7,540 nucleotides of DNA from Comamonadaceae bacterium (GTDB lineage Bacteria; Pseudomonadota; Gammaproteobacteria; Burkholderiales; Burkholderiaceae_C): contig CANHBU010000082.1 of NCBI GenBank assembly GCA_947458345.1, forward strand, positions 1 to 7,540, read 5' to 3'. The notes under the pieces were generated by a model that saw only the letters and a program-made list of their open reading frames with translations, was not told where the DNA came from and did not search any database. The position numbers and the translations under genes were made by a program. Shown here piece by piece: positions 1 through 5,593 of this stretch. The number at the start of each line of letters is the position of its first letter. Within the stretch, counting starts at the first letter, position 1.

Positions 1-740
1 CCGGTCCCCAGGTTGAACAGCCCGCTTTGCTCGGGGTGGTCGAAGAACCAGAGATTGACCGCCACCACATCATCGACGAAGACAAAGTCGCGCATCTGCT
101 GGCCCTGCCCGTAGCCGCCGTAGGCGCCAAACAGGCGAACCTGCCCGTCCTTGAGGAACTGGTGATACTGGTGAAAGGCGACGCTGGCCATGCGGCCCTT
201 GTGCTGCTCGCGCGGGCCATACACATTGAAGTAACGAAACCCCGCCACTTGTGTGAGAGCCTGCGAAAAATCGGCACCGAGTTCGCGGCGCATGCGCTGG
301 TCAAACAGCAGCTTGGAGTAGCCGTACACATTGAGCGGCTTCTCGCATGAGGGGTGCTCGCGAAATTCGCTCGAGCCACCATAGGTTGCTGCCGAGGAGG
401 CGTAGAGCAGGCGGGCGCCTTGCTCCTGGCAGGCGGCAAACAGCTCGCACGACAGGCTGTAGTTGTTGTCCATCATGTACTTGCCGTTGGACTCCATCGT
501 GTCGCTGCAAGCGCCCTGATGGAAGACCGCCTCGACTTGGCCGTAGGCGCGCTCGCCAAAAAGCTCGTAGAAGTCATCGGCATCGACATAGTCGGCGATT
601 TGCAGGTCGGCCAGGTTGCGAAACTTGTCGCCCTCGCTCAGGTCATCGACGGCAATGATTTCGTCGATGCCGCGGGCATTGAGCCCCTTGATGAGGTTCG
701 AGCCGATAAAGCCGGCTGCGCCGGTGACGACGATGCGCAT
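1..740 (-). CDS. hldD: ADP-L-glycero-D-manno-heptose 6-epimerase, C-terminal part cut by window edge
   Basis: This enzyme epimerises ADP-D-glycero-beta-D-manno-heptose to the L,D form, the last step in making the heptose donor for the LPS inner core; it acts in the cytoplasm. The first 246 codons are visible. The N-terminus [15 protein letters not shown] carries the GxxGxxG NADP-binding turn (G7, G10, G13) of extended short-chain dehydrogenases. The catalytic set is present: S116 in ASSAATYG and the YxxxK pair Y139/K143 in YGYSK. The stretch [20 protein letters not shown] is typical of HldD. Family members are about 330 residues, so roughly 85 are missing past base 1. The ATG at 740 has AGAGGG about 8 bases upstream. 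The gene lies 24 bases after rfaE1, which catalyses an earlier step of the same pathway, and is probably co-transcribed with it. Identification is firm. Confidence 0.96.
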   Translation of the reverse strand, partial: MRIVVTGAAGFIGSNLIKGLNARGIDEIIAVDDLSEGDKFRNLADLQIADYVDADDFYELFGERAYGQVEAVFHQGACSDTMESNGKYMMDNNYSLSCELFAACQEQGARLLYASSAATYGGSSEFREHPSCEKPLNVYGYSKLLFDQRMRRELGADFSQALTQVAGFRYFNVYGPREQHKGRMASVAFHQYHQFLKDGQVRLFGAYGGYGQGQQMRDFVFVDDVVAVNLWFFDHPEQSGLFNLGT

Positions 741-764
741 GGGTGTTGCCCTCTTGTGCCGCCC

Positions 765-1694
765 TCAGGCGAACAGTTCTTGGTAGCTGACGGTGGCGGT
801 GCCGAACTTGCCTACGACGATGGCGCCGGCGCGGTTGGCAATCGGTACGGCATCGCGCATCGACAAGCCGGCGGCCAGCATGGCCGCCAGTGTGGCAATC
901 ACGGTGTCGCCAGCGCCGGTGACATCGAAGACTTCGCGTGCCTGCGCCGGCACATGCAGCTCGCCGGCCTCATCAAACAACGTCATGCCCTCCTCGCTGC
1001 GCGTGAGCAGCAGCGCGCTCAGCTGCAGCTCGCGCCGCAGCCCCTGGGCCTTGCGCTCGAGCTCGGCTTGGCTGCCCCAGGGCCCGATCACCTGTTCGAG
1101 CTCGGCTCGGTTGGGCGTGATCACGGTGGCGCCCCGGTAGCGCGAGTAGTCGCTGCCCTTGGGGTCGACCAGTACGGTGCGCCCTACGCTGCGCGCCTGT
1201 TCGATCATGGCGCCGATGTGCGCGAGCCCCCCCTTGCCGTAGTCGGAAAACAGCACCGCGTCGTGCCGGCCCTGCAGCTCGGCGAAGGCCGCTGTTTGTG
1301 AGGCCAGCACTTCTTTGTCTGGCGTGTTTTCAAAGTCCAGTCTGAGCAGCTGCTGCTGGCGCCCGATCACACGCAGCTTGACCGTGGTGCGCATCTGCGC
1401 GTCGCGCCCAAAATGCGGCTCGATCCCGGTGCGCGCGACCAGCTCTTCGAGCGTGTGGCTCGCCTCGTCTTCACCGACCACACTGAGCAGGCAGGCCTTG
1501 GCCCCCAAGCTGACCACGTTGTAGGCCACGTTCGAGGCTCCGCCGAGCCGCTCCTCCTGCCGGGTCACGCGCACCACCGGCACCGGCGCTTCAGGCGAGA
1601 TGCGATCGACCGAGCCATACCAGTAGCGATCGAGCATGACGTCGCCGACCACCAGGACGCGGGCGCGAGCCACTTGTTGGGCACTAGGCTTCAT
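765..1694 (-). CDS. rfaE1: D-glycero-beta-D-manno-heptose-7-phosphate kinase (stand-alone RfaE domain I / HldA type)
   Basis: PfkB/ribokinase-family sugar kinase that phosphorylates C1 of heptose 7-phosphate to give the 1,7-bisphosphate on the route to ADP-heptose. Visible in the 309-residue product: the opening VLVVGDVMLDRYWYGSVDRI (about 13-32) and ISPEAPVPVV (32-41), both characteristic of RfaE kinases; the glycine-rich GGASNVAYNV (51-60); SDYGKG (150-155); LVDPKG (175-180); and the PfkB signature DVTGAGDTV (257-265), where D263 is the expected catalytic base. The protein ends right after the kinase fold, so the adenylyltransferase half found in E. coli HldE is absent and a separate HldC (RfaE2) must be encoded elsewhere. 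The ATG at 1694 lies 5 bases after the lapB stop. Its likely ribosome site, GAGGAG, sits inside the last lapB codons, about 11 bases from the ATG, which suggests translational coupling. Confidence 0.96.
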   Translation of the reverse strand: MKPSAQQVARARVLVVGDVMLDRYWYGSVDRISPEAPVPVVRVTRQEERLGGASNVAYNVVSLGAKACLLSVVGEDEASHTLEELVARTGIEPHFGRDAQMRTTVKLRVIGRQQQLLRLDFENTPDKEVLASQTAAFAELQGRHDAVLFSDYGKGGLAHIGAMIEQARSVGRTVLVDPKGSDYSRYRGATVITPNRAELEQVIGPWGSQAELERKAQGLRRELQLSALLLTRSEEGMTLFDEAGELHVPAQAREVFDVTGAGDTVIATLAAMLAAGLSMRDAVPIANRAGAIVVGKFGTATVSYQELFA

Positions 1695-1699
1695 GGGTT

Positions 1700-2845
1700 T
1701 TAGAGCTCCTCAATGCGCCGTGCGGGGTAGCTGTCCCAGGCCTGGCAGCCCGGGCAGTGCCAGAAATGCTGTTTGGCCTCGAAGCCGCAGGCGGCGCAGC
1801 GGTAGCGCATCAGTGGGCCGCTTGCGCGGTCGATGGCACGTTGCACCACGCTGTGATGCTGCGGCTGGGTCAAGGCTTCGCCAGCCAGCCATTTGCCCGC
1901 TGCAACCAGTGAGGGCTCGCGTTCGAGATGGCGCACGTACCACTGGCGAGCGGCGCTGGCGTCGGTCTCAAGCTCAGCAATGGCCTGCACCAAGTCGATG
2001 CTCGGCTGCGCCTGCTGGGCTTGCATGAGCAACTGCCGGGCCTGCTCCTGCCGTCCCGTCTGCAGCGCCAGCTTGGCCAGCAAGGCGGCTGCCAGGGGCA
2101 GGGCCTGGGGGGCCTGCTGATGCAGCTCGAGCAGGGCCTCGAAAGCGGCCTGGGCTTGGCCAGTTTGCTGCAGCAGTTTGGCGTGTTCGAGCAGGGGGCG
2201 CGGCATTTGTGGCGCCAGGCGGCGCGCCTGCTCAAGCAGGCGCGCGGCCTGCTCGAGCTCGCCCGCGCCCACGCAGGCCTGGGCTTGCTCGCACAGGTAG
2301 TGGGCCTGCCGGGGCCCGAAGCTGCCGTGGCTGTGGGTGTCCAGGCGCGCGGCCACCTCACGGGCCTGCGACCAGTCACGCGAGCGCTCGTAGATGGCCA
2401 GCAGGGCCAGCCGCGCCTCTTGCTCGTAGGCCGTGCCTTCGAGCCTTTGCAGGGCGGCCTCGGCCCGGTCGAGCAGGCCGGCCTTGAGAAAGTCCAGCGC
2501 CAGCGCGTGCTGCGCGCGGTCGCGCTCGCTTTGCTTGAGGTCGCCCCGGGCGAGCAGGTGTTCATGCACCCGCACAGCACGATCGTATTCTCCGCGCCTG
2601 CGAAACAGATTGCCCAGCGCGAAGTGCAGCTCAGAGGTGTCGGGATCGTTTTGTACCGCCTCGATGAAGGCGTCGATGGCCTGGTCCTGTTGCTCGTTGA
2701 GCAGGAAGTTCAGACCGCGAAAATAGGCCTTGGGCGACTGCCGGTTCTCGACCCGCATCTGCCTGAGGTCCAGGCGCGAGGCCAGCCAGCCCAGCGCAAA
2801 TGCAAGCGGCAGGCCCAGCAGCAAGGCGGTGAAGTCAAATTCCAT
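1700..2845 (-). CDS. lapB: Lipopolysaccharide assembly protein LapB (YciM), TPR protein with rubredoxin-like zinc ribbon
   Basis: Inner-membrane-anchored regulator of LPS synthesis. In E. coli it works with the protease FtsH to set the level of LpxC and is thought to help gather the LPS enzymes. The 381-residue product matches the family (E. coli about 389). It has a hydrophobic N-terminal anchor (about residues 6-22, TALLLGLPLAFALGWLA) and the LapB-typical SPKAYFRGLNFLLNEQQDQA. A long run of helical TPR-like repeats follows to about 330, for example SELHFALGNLFRRRGEYDRA. The C-terminal metal-binding module has C350-x2-C353 and C364-x2-C367 (YRCAACGF, HCPGCQAW). All four cysteines needed for the rubredoxin-like site are intact. 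The ATG at 2845 lies inside the end of lapA (11-base overlap) without a clear Shine-Dalgarno, so translation is probably coupled to lapA. The repeat region is rich in Ala, Gln and Leu. Confidence 0.96.
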   Translation of the reverse strand: MEFDFTALLLGLPLAFALGWLASRLDLRQMRVENRQSPKAYFRGLNFLLNEQQDQAIDAFIEAVQNDPDTSELHFALGNLFRRRGEYDRAVRVHEHLLARGDLKQSERDRAQHALALDFLKAGLLDRAEAALQRLEGTAYEQEARLALLAIYERSRDWSQAREVAARLDTHSHGSFGPRQAHYLCEQAQACVGAGELEQAARLLEQARRLAPQMPRPLLEHAKLLQQTGQAQAAFEALLELHQQAPQALPLAAALLAKLALQTGRQEQARQLLMQAQQAQPSIDLVQAIAELETDASAARQWYVRHLEREPSLVAAGKWLAGEALTQPQHHSVVQRAIDRASGPLMRYRCAACGFEAKQHFWHCPGCQAWDSYPARRIEEL

Positions 2846-3119
2846 GGGGCGTTTGGGGTGCGGGCTCGGCAGGGGCCTCCTGGCTCGGGGCGGGCGCGCT
2901 GCTGCGCGCGACCTTGCGGCTGCGCCACCAGCGCGGCACCATGAACATCACGCCCAGAGCCAAGCCGGCCACGAAGGCTGCCAGCACCACCAAAACCAGC
3001 GGCCCTTGCCACTGCTGGCCAAAGAAAAAATGCACGACCACCGCATCCTGGTTGTTCAGCGCAAAGGCAAACAGGGTGAAAAAGACGGCTGCCTTGAGCA
3101 GCCACGCGAGGTATTTCAA
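2835..3119 (-). CDS. lapA: Lipopolysaccharide assembly protein LapA (DUF1049), TTG start
   Basis: Small inner-membrane partner of LapB. The 94-residue product has two predicted membrane segments, about 4-20 (LAWLLKAAVFFTLFAFA) and 40-62 (PLVLVVLAAFVAGLALGVMF), joined by a short loop with FALNNQDAVVVHFF, the LapA/DUF1049 hallmark. A basic stretch (WWRSRKVAR) and a Pro/Ala/Glu-rich tail follow. E. coli LapA is about 102 residues. The start codon is TTG at 3119: upstream in this frame there is no ATG or GTG before a TGA stop, and the first internal ATG (residue 58) lies in the second membrane segment. GGGAG stands 8 bases before the TTG. The gene overlaps lapB by 11 bases and is the first gene of the LPS operon here. 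The ihfB and rpsA genes, which often precede lapA in related bacteria, are not adjacent. Confidence 0.93.
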   Translation of the reverse strand: MKYLAWLLKAAVFFTLFAFALNNQDAVVVHFFFGQQWQGPLVLVVLAAFVAGLALGVMFMVPRWWRSRKVARSSAPAPSQEAPAEPAPQTPHGI

Positions 3120-3127
3120 GCGCCGAG

Positions 3128-3132
3128 CTCCC
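3128..3132 (-). promoter_or_regulatory. Ribosome binding site deciding the TTG start of lapA
   Basis: On the minus strand this reads GGGAG, 8 bases before the TTG at 3119. It supports the non-ATG start because no ATG or GTG occurs in frame between the upstream stop and the first membrane segment. Confidence 0.6.
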
Positions 3133-3145
3133 AGGTGGAGGCACG

Positions 3146-3151
3146 ATTGTA
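3146..3151 (-). promoter_or_regulatory. Possible -10 element (TACAAT) for the lapA-lapB-rfaE1-hldD operon
   Basis: On the minus strand the bases read TACAAT, five of six matches to the sigma-70 -10 consensus, standing out in a GC-rich background. Transcription would start near 3139 and leave a leader of about 20 bases before the lapA TTG. At 16-18 bases upstream I see only GC-rich sequence (CCGTCC or similar) and no good -35 hexamer, so the call rests on the -10 and on its position after a hairpin that closes the preceding gene. Confidence 0.35.
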
Positions 3152-3184
3152 GTCAGCCGGCAGGCCTGGGACGGGCCCCGGCTC

Positions 3185-3201
3185 GCCGCTGCCCCAGCGG
3201 C
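3185..3201 (-). terminator. Hairpin just after the oxidoreductase stop, terminator-like but without a U-tract
   Basis: The arms GCCGCT and AGCGGC are perfect 6-bp complements around a 5-base loop, starting one base after the TAA stop at 3203-3205 in the minus-strand transcript. The transcript then continues with GAGCCGGGG, not a run of U. It may therefore protect the mRNA 3' end or aid a factor-dependent stop rather than being a classical intrinsic terminator. Confidence 0.35.
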
Positions 3202-3202
3202 T

Positions 3203-4189
3203 TTAGTCGACGCGCAGCACCAAGTTGCCGCTCAGCAGCCCCTGTTCTTGGCGCTCGTGGGCGCTGACGATGTCGGTCAGAGCCATACGCTCGGCAATGT
3301 TGTGCTGCAGCACGCCGCGGCGCAGCAGGCGGTCGAGCACGCTGTTGGCCAGGGCTCGCTCGGCGGCGGCCAGGTGGTAGACGATGAAGAACTTGAGCTG
3401 GAGATTGCGTGAAATCAGGGGCACAAAAGGCAGTGGCATCGGCGTCAGGCTGCTGCCGTAAGCGATGCACTGGCCGCCTGGGCGCAGCATCTGCAGATCG
3501 GCCTCGGCGTTGACCCCGAGATCGACCTCGATGAGGCGGTCGACACCGCGCCCGCCGGTGAGTTCGGCCACGCGCTGCACCAGCGGTTCGTCTTTGTAGA
3601 GCACCACCGCGTCGGCCCCAGCGGCCAGCGCCAGCTCAGCCTTGGCCGGCGTGCTCACCGATGCGATCACCTGCCCTGCGCCCAACTGCACGGCCATCTG
3701 CACTGCATAGTGGCCCACCGCACCGGCACCGCCGGCCACAAACACCGTCTGGCCGGTCACGCCGCCGTCCATCAGCACTGCGTGCAAGGCGGTCAGCGCC
3801 GGAATGCCCAGGCAGGCGCCGACCTCGTCGGCCACGCCATCGGGCAGCAGCACCGCCTGCTCCTGCGGCAGGCAAACCCACTGGCAGGCCGTGCCATGCG
3901 GGCGGCCCCAGGCGGCATTCCAGAGCCACACGCGCTGACCGAGGCGCTGGGCCGAAACACCGGCGCCGACCTGGTCGATCACCCCCATGCCGTCGCTGTG
4001 CGGAATGATGCGGGAAAAGGGCATGCCGCCACCGCGCAAGCCCCGGCGCGACTTGACGTCCGACGGGTTGACGCCCGACCAGCGCAGGCGCACCCGCACC
4101 TCGCCCGGTCCGGGCAAGGGATCGGGCAGTTCGCCCCATTGCAGCACGTCGCGGGCGGCGCCCTGGCGTTCGTAGTAGGCAGCTTGCAT
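3203..4189 (-). CDS. Zinc-less medium-chain NADPH:quinone reductase-like oxidoreductase
   Basis: A member of the medium-chain dehydrogenase/reductase superfamily, quinone-oxidoreductase branch; members use NADPH to reduce quinones or other activated carbonyl/enone compounds in the cytoplasm. The actual substrate cannot be read from the sequence. The 328-residue product has the N-terminal GroES-like fold with PGPGEVRVRLRWSGVNPSDV (26-45) and the Rossmann dinucleotide motif VAGGAGAVGH (151-160). These are followed by GADAVV (191-196), TGGRGVDRLIE (211-221) and LRPGGQCIAYGS (235-246). The structural-zinc cysteine cluster of true alcohol dehydrogenases is absent. I chose the ATG at 4189 because MQAAYYERQG is the usual family N-terminus; the frame stays open 49 codons further upstream, but that stretch overlaps the lldD end and looks non-coding. 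No clear Shine-Dalgarno precedes the ATG (ACACACACC). It lies 77 bases after lldD on the same strand. Confidence 0.88.
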   Translation of the reverse strand: MQAAYYERQGAARDVLQWGELPDPLPGPGEVRVRLRWSGVNPSDVKSRRGLRGGGMPFSRIIPHSDGMGVIDQVGAGVSAQRLGQRVWLWNAAWGRPHGTACQWVCLPQEQAVLLPDGVADEVGACLGIPALTALHAVLMDGGVTGQTVFVAGGAGAVGHYAVQMAVQLGAGQVIASVSTPAKAELALAAGADAVVLYKDEPLVQRVAELTGGRGVDRLIEVDLGVNAEADLQMLRPGGQCIAYGSSLTPMPLPFVPLISRNLQLKFFIVYHLAAAERALANSVLDRLLRRGVLQHNIAERMALTDIVSAHERQEQGLLSGNLVLRVD

Positions 4190-4217
4190 GGTGTGTGTCT
4201 GTTTGAGTCGGTTGGGT

Positions 4218-4244
4218 GGCCCCGTGGGCACAGCCGCCGGGGCC
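4218..4244. repeat. Inverted repeat between the dehydrogenase and oxidoreductase genes
   Basis: GGCCCCG and CGGGGCC form perfect 7-bp arms separated by 13 bases in the 77-base gap between the two minus-strand genes. In the transcript it would fold into a hairpin about 29 bases before the oxidoreductase ATG. No U-tract follows. It could slow transcription, mark a processing point, or be a chance result of GC-rich sequence. Confidence 0.3.
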
Positions 4245-4266
4245 GCAAAGCGTTTGCGTGGGGTGA

Positions 4267-5421
4267 TCAGGCCTGCGGGAAGGTGCCCGGCAGCAAAATA
4301 TCGCGGTCGACCTGTCCGATGTCGGTGCGTCCGCAAAAGGCCATGGTGATGTCGAGTTCCTTGTGGATGATTTGCAGCGCACGCGTGACGCCGGCCTCGC
4401 CCATGGCGCCCAGCCCGTAGAGCATGGCGCGGCCGATGTAAGTGCCCTTGGCACCCAGTGCGATGGCCTTGAGCACGTCTTGCCCGCTGCGGATGCCGCC
4501 GTCCATGTGCACCTCAATGTGCCGACCGACCGCATCGACGATGGCCGGCAGGGCCTCGATGCTGCTTTGCGCGCCGTCGAGCTGGCGCCCGCCGTGGTTG
4601 GAGACGATCAGCGCATCGGCGCCCGATTCGACCGCCAGCCGGGCGTCTTGCACATCCTGGATGCCCTTGACGATGAGCTTGCCGCCCCAGCGCTGCTTGA
4701 TCCACTCGACATCGCCCCAATTGAGCGCCGGATCAAACTGGCTGGCCGTCCACTCCGACAGGCTGCTCATATCGGCCACGCCACTGACATGGCCGACGAT
4801 GTTGCCGAACTGGCGCCTCTGGGTGCCCAGCATACCCAGGGCCCAGCGGGGCTTGCTGGCGATGTTGATCAGGTTGCGCAGCGTCAGCTTGGGCGGAGCC
4901 GACAGGCCGTTTTTGATGTCCTTGTGGCGCTGGCCAAGGATCTGCAGATCGAGCGTGAGCACCAAGGCGCTGCAATGGGCGGCTTTGGCACGGTCGATCA
5001 GGCGCTCGATGAAGCCGCGGTCTTTCATGACGTAGAGCTGGAACCAAAAGCCCTCGCCGGCATGGCGCGCGACGTCTTCGATCGAGCAGATGCTCATGGT
5101 CGAGAGCGTAAAGGGGATGCCGAACTGCTTGGCCGCGCGGGCGGCCAAAATCTCGCCATCGGCATGTTGCATGCCCGTCAGGCCGGTCGGCGCGATGGCC
5201 ACCGGCATGTGCACGCGCTGGCCGACCATGGTGGTTGCGGTGCTGCGCCCCTCCATATTCACAGCCACCCGCTGGCGCAGCTTGATTTTCTGGAAGTCGC
5301 TCTCGTTGGCCCGGTAGGTGCTCTCGGTCCAGGCGCCGCTGTCGGCATAGTCGTAAAACATGCGCGGCACCCGTTTTTGGGCCAGCACGCGCAGGTCTTC
5401 GATGTTTGTCATCACGGTCAT
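4267..5421 (-). CDS. lldD: FMN-dependent alpha-hydroxy-acid dehydrogenase, L-lactate dehydrogenase (LldD) type
   Basis: A TIM-barrel flavoenzyme that oxidises an L-2-hydroxy acid, most likely L-lactate to pyruvate, passing electrons to the respiratory chain at the membrane. The 384-residue product (E. coli LldD about 396) shows MFYDYADSGAWTESTYRAN (21-39), APTGLTGMQHADGE (77-90), the FMN-contacting QLYV (128-131), TLDLQILGQRHKDIKNG (156-172), KGI with the flavin-site lysine K252, and the signature SNHGGRQLDG (274-283), whose H276 is the catalytic base and R279 binds the carboxylate. DGGIRSGQDVLKAIALGAK (307-325) contacts the FMN phosphate. Residues 178-235 match the variable loop that attaches LldD to the membrane. 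The ATG at 5421 has AGAGGA 5 bases upstream; a second ATG at codon 4 is less well placed. No lldP permease or lldR regulator is next to it. Close relatives act on mandelate or glycolate, so the substrate is inferred. Confidence 0.9.
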   Translation of the reverse strand: MTVMTNIEDLRVLAQKRVPRMFYDYADSGAWTESTYRANESDFQKIKLRQRVAVNMEGRSTATTMVGQRVHMPVAIAPTGLTGMQHADGEILAARAAKQFGIPFTLSTMSICSIEDVARHAGEGFWFQLYVMKDRGFIERLIDRAKAAHCSALVLTLDLQILGQRHKDIKNGLSAPPKLTLRNLINIASKPRWALGMLGTQRRQFGNIVGHVSGVADMSSLSEWTASQFDPALNWGDVEWIKQRWGGKLIVKGIQDVQDARLAVESGADALIVSNHGGRQLDGAQSSIEALPAIVDAVGRHIEVHMDGGIRSGQDVLKAIALGAKGTYIGRAMLYGLGAMGEAGVTRALQIIHKELDITMAFCGRTDIGQVDRDILLPGTFPQA

Positions 5422-5452
5422 GGAGGTCCTCTGCTGTGGGTCTGAGCCCTAC

Positions 5453-5458
5453 ATGTTA
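5453..5458 (-). promoter_or_regulatory. Weak candidate -10 element for lldD
   Basis: TAACAT on the minus strand, 31 bases before the lldD ATG, is among the few AT-rich hexamers in this region. No good -35 hexamer lies at the usual spacing. A 14-bp inverted repeat covers the stretch just upstream, which would fit control of this promoter. Confidence 0.2.
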
Positions 5459-5467
5459 GCGGCCGTC

Positions 5468-5481
5468 GCCCCAGATGGGGC
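5468..5481. promoter_or_regulatory. 14-bp inverted repeat in the divergent region, possible operator
   Basis: GCCCCA-GA-TGGGGC has perfect 6-bp arms around two bases. It lies 46 bases from the lldD ATG and 112 bases from the ATG of the divergent membrane-protein gene, and it would cover the -35 side of the candidate lldD promoter. The shape and position suit a dimeric repressor or activator. I do not recognise it as a known operator, and GC-rich palindromes also arise by chance. The rest of the 172-base region (5422-5593) shows no other clear signal beyond the weak -10 boxes noted. Confidence 0.3.
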
Positions 5482-5557
5482 TGCAAGCAGGCGCGGCAGA
5501 CTTGAAATTTTCTGGCGCTGATCGGCCCCAGCGGTGCCCGGACAAGGCGGGGCTCGT

Positions 5558-5563
5558 TATGCT
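5558..5563 (+). promoter_or_regulatory. Weak candidate -10 element for the YdjM-like gene
   Basis: TATGCT on the plus strand, 30 bases before the ATG at 5594, would put the transcription start near 5570. The -35 side (around 5535-5540, TGCCCG) does not match consensus. An upstream TTGAAA at 5502-5507 is too far away to pair with it. Confidence 0.2.
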
Positions 5564-5593
5564 TGCGGCCATGCACTGCCTTGCGCCGCCTTC

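Noticed and set aside
354..1301. Long plus-strand ORF of 315 codons opposite hldD and rfaE1
   Set aside because: It is antisense to two securely identified genes, has no recognisable domain, and arises because high third-position GC keeps the opposite frame open.
1700..2845. DNA-level repeats inside lapB
   Set aside because: The recurring CTGGCC/GGCCTG-like words follow from Ala, Leu and Gln codons in TPR helices, not from a separate repeat element.
1928..2944. Plus-strand ORF of 338 codons opposite lapB and lapA
   Set aside because: It is the antisense shadow of the repeat-rich lapB gene; its Leu/Gln/Gly-rich composition comes from reversed TPR codons.
4190..4336. 49-residue N-terminal extension of the oxidoreductase from an upstream ATG
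   Set aside because: It would run through the end of lldD and adds no family-like sequence; MQAAYYERQG at 4189 is the expected start.
3636..4535. Minus-strand ORF of 299 codons overlapping the oxidoreductase and lldD in another frame
   Set aside because: It is an Arg/Ala/Pro-rich out-of-frame reading across two real genes on the same strand.
4363..5445. Plus-strand ORF of 360 codons opposite lldD
   Set aside because: It is a shadow of lldD, with His/Ala/Gly/Asp-rich composition typical of a reversed GC-rich gene, and it has no known motifs.
5422..5593. LexA (SOS) box upstream of the YdjM-like gene
   Set aside because: I looked for CTGT-N8-ACAG because E. coli ydjM is SOS-controlled, and found no match on either strand.
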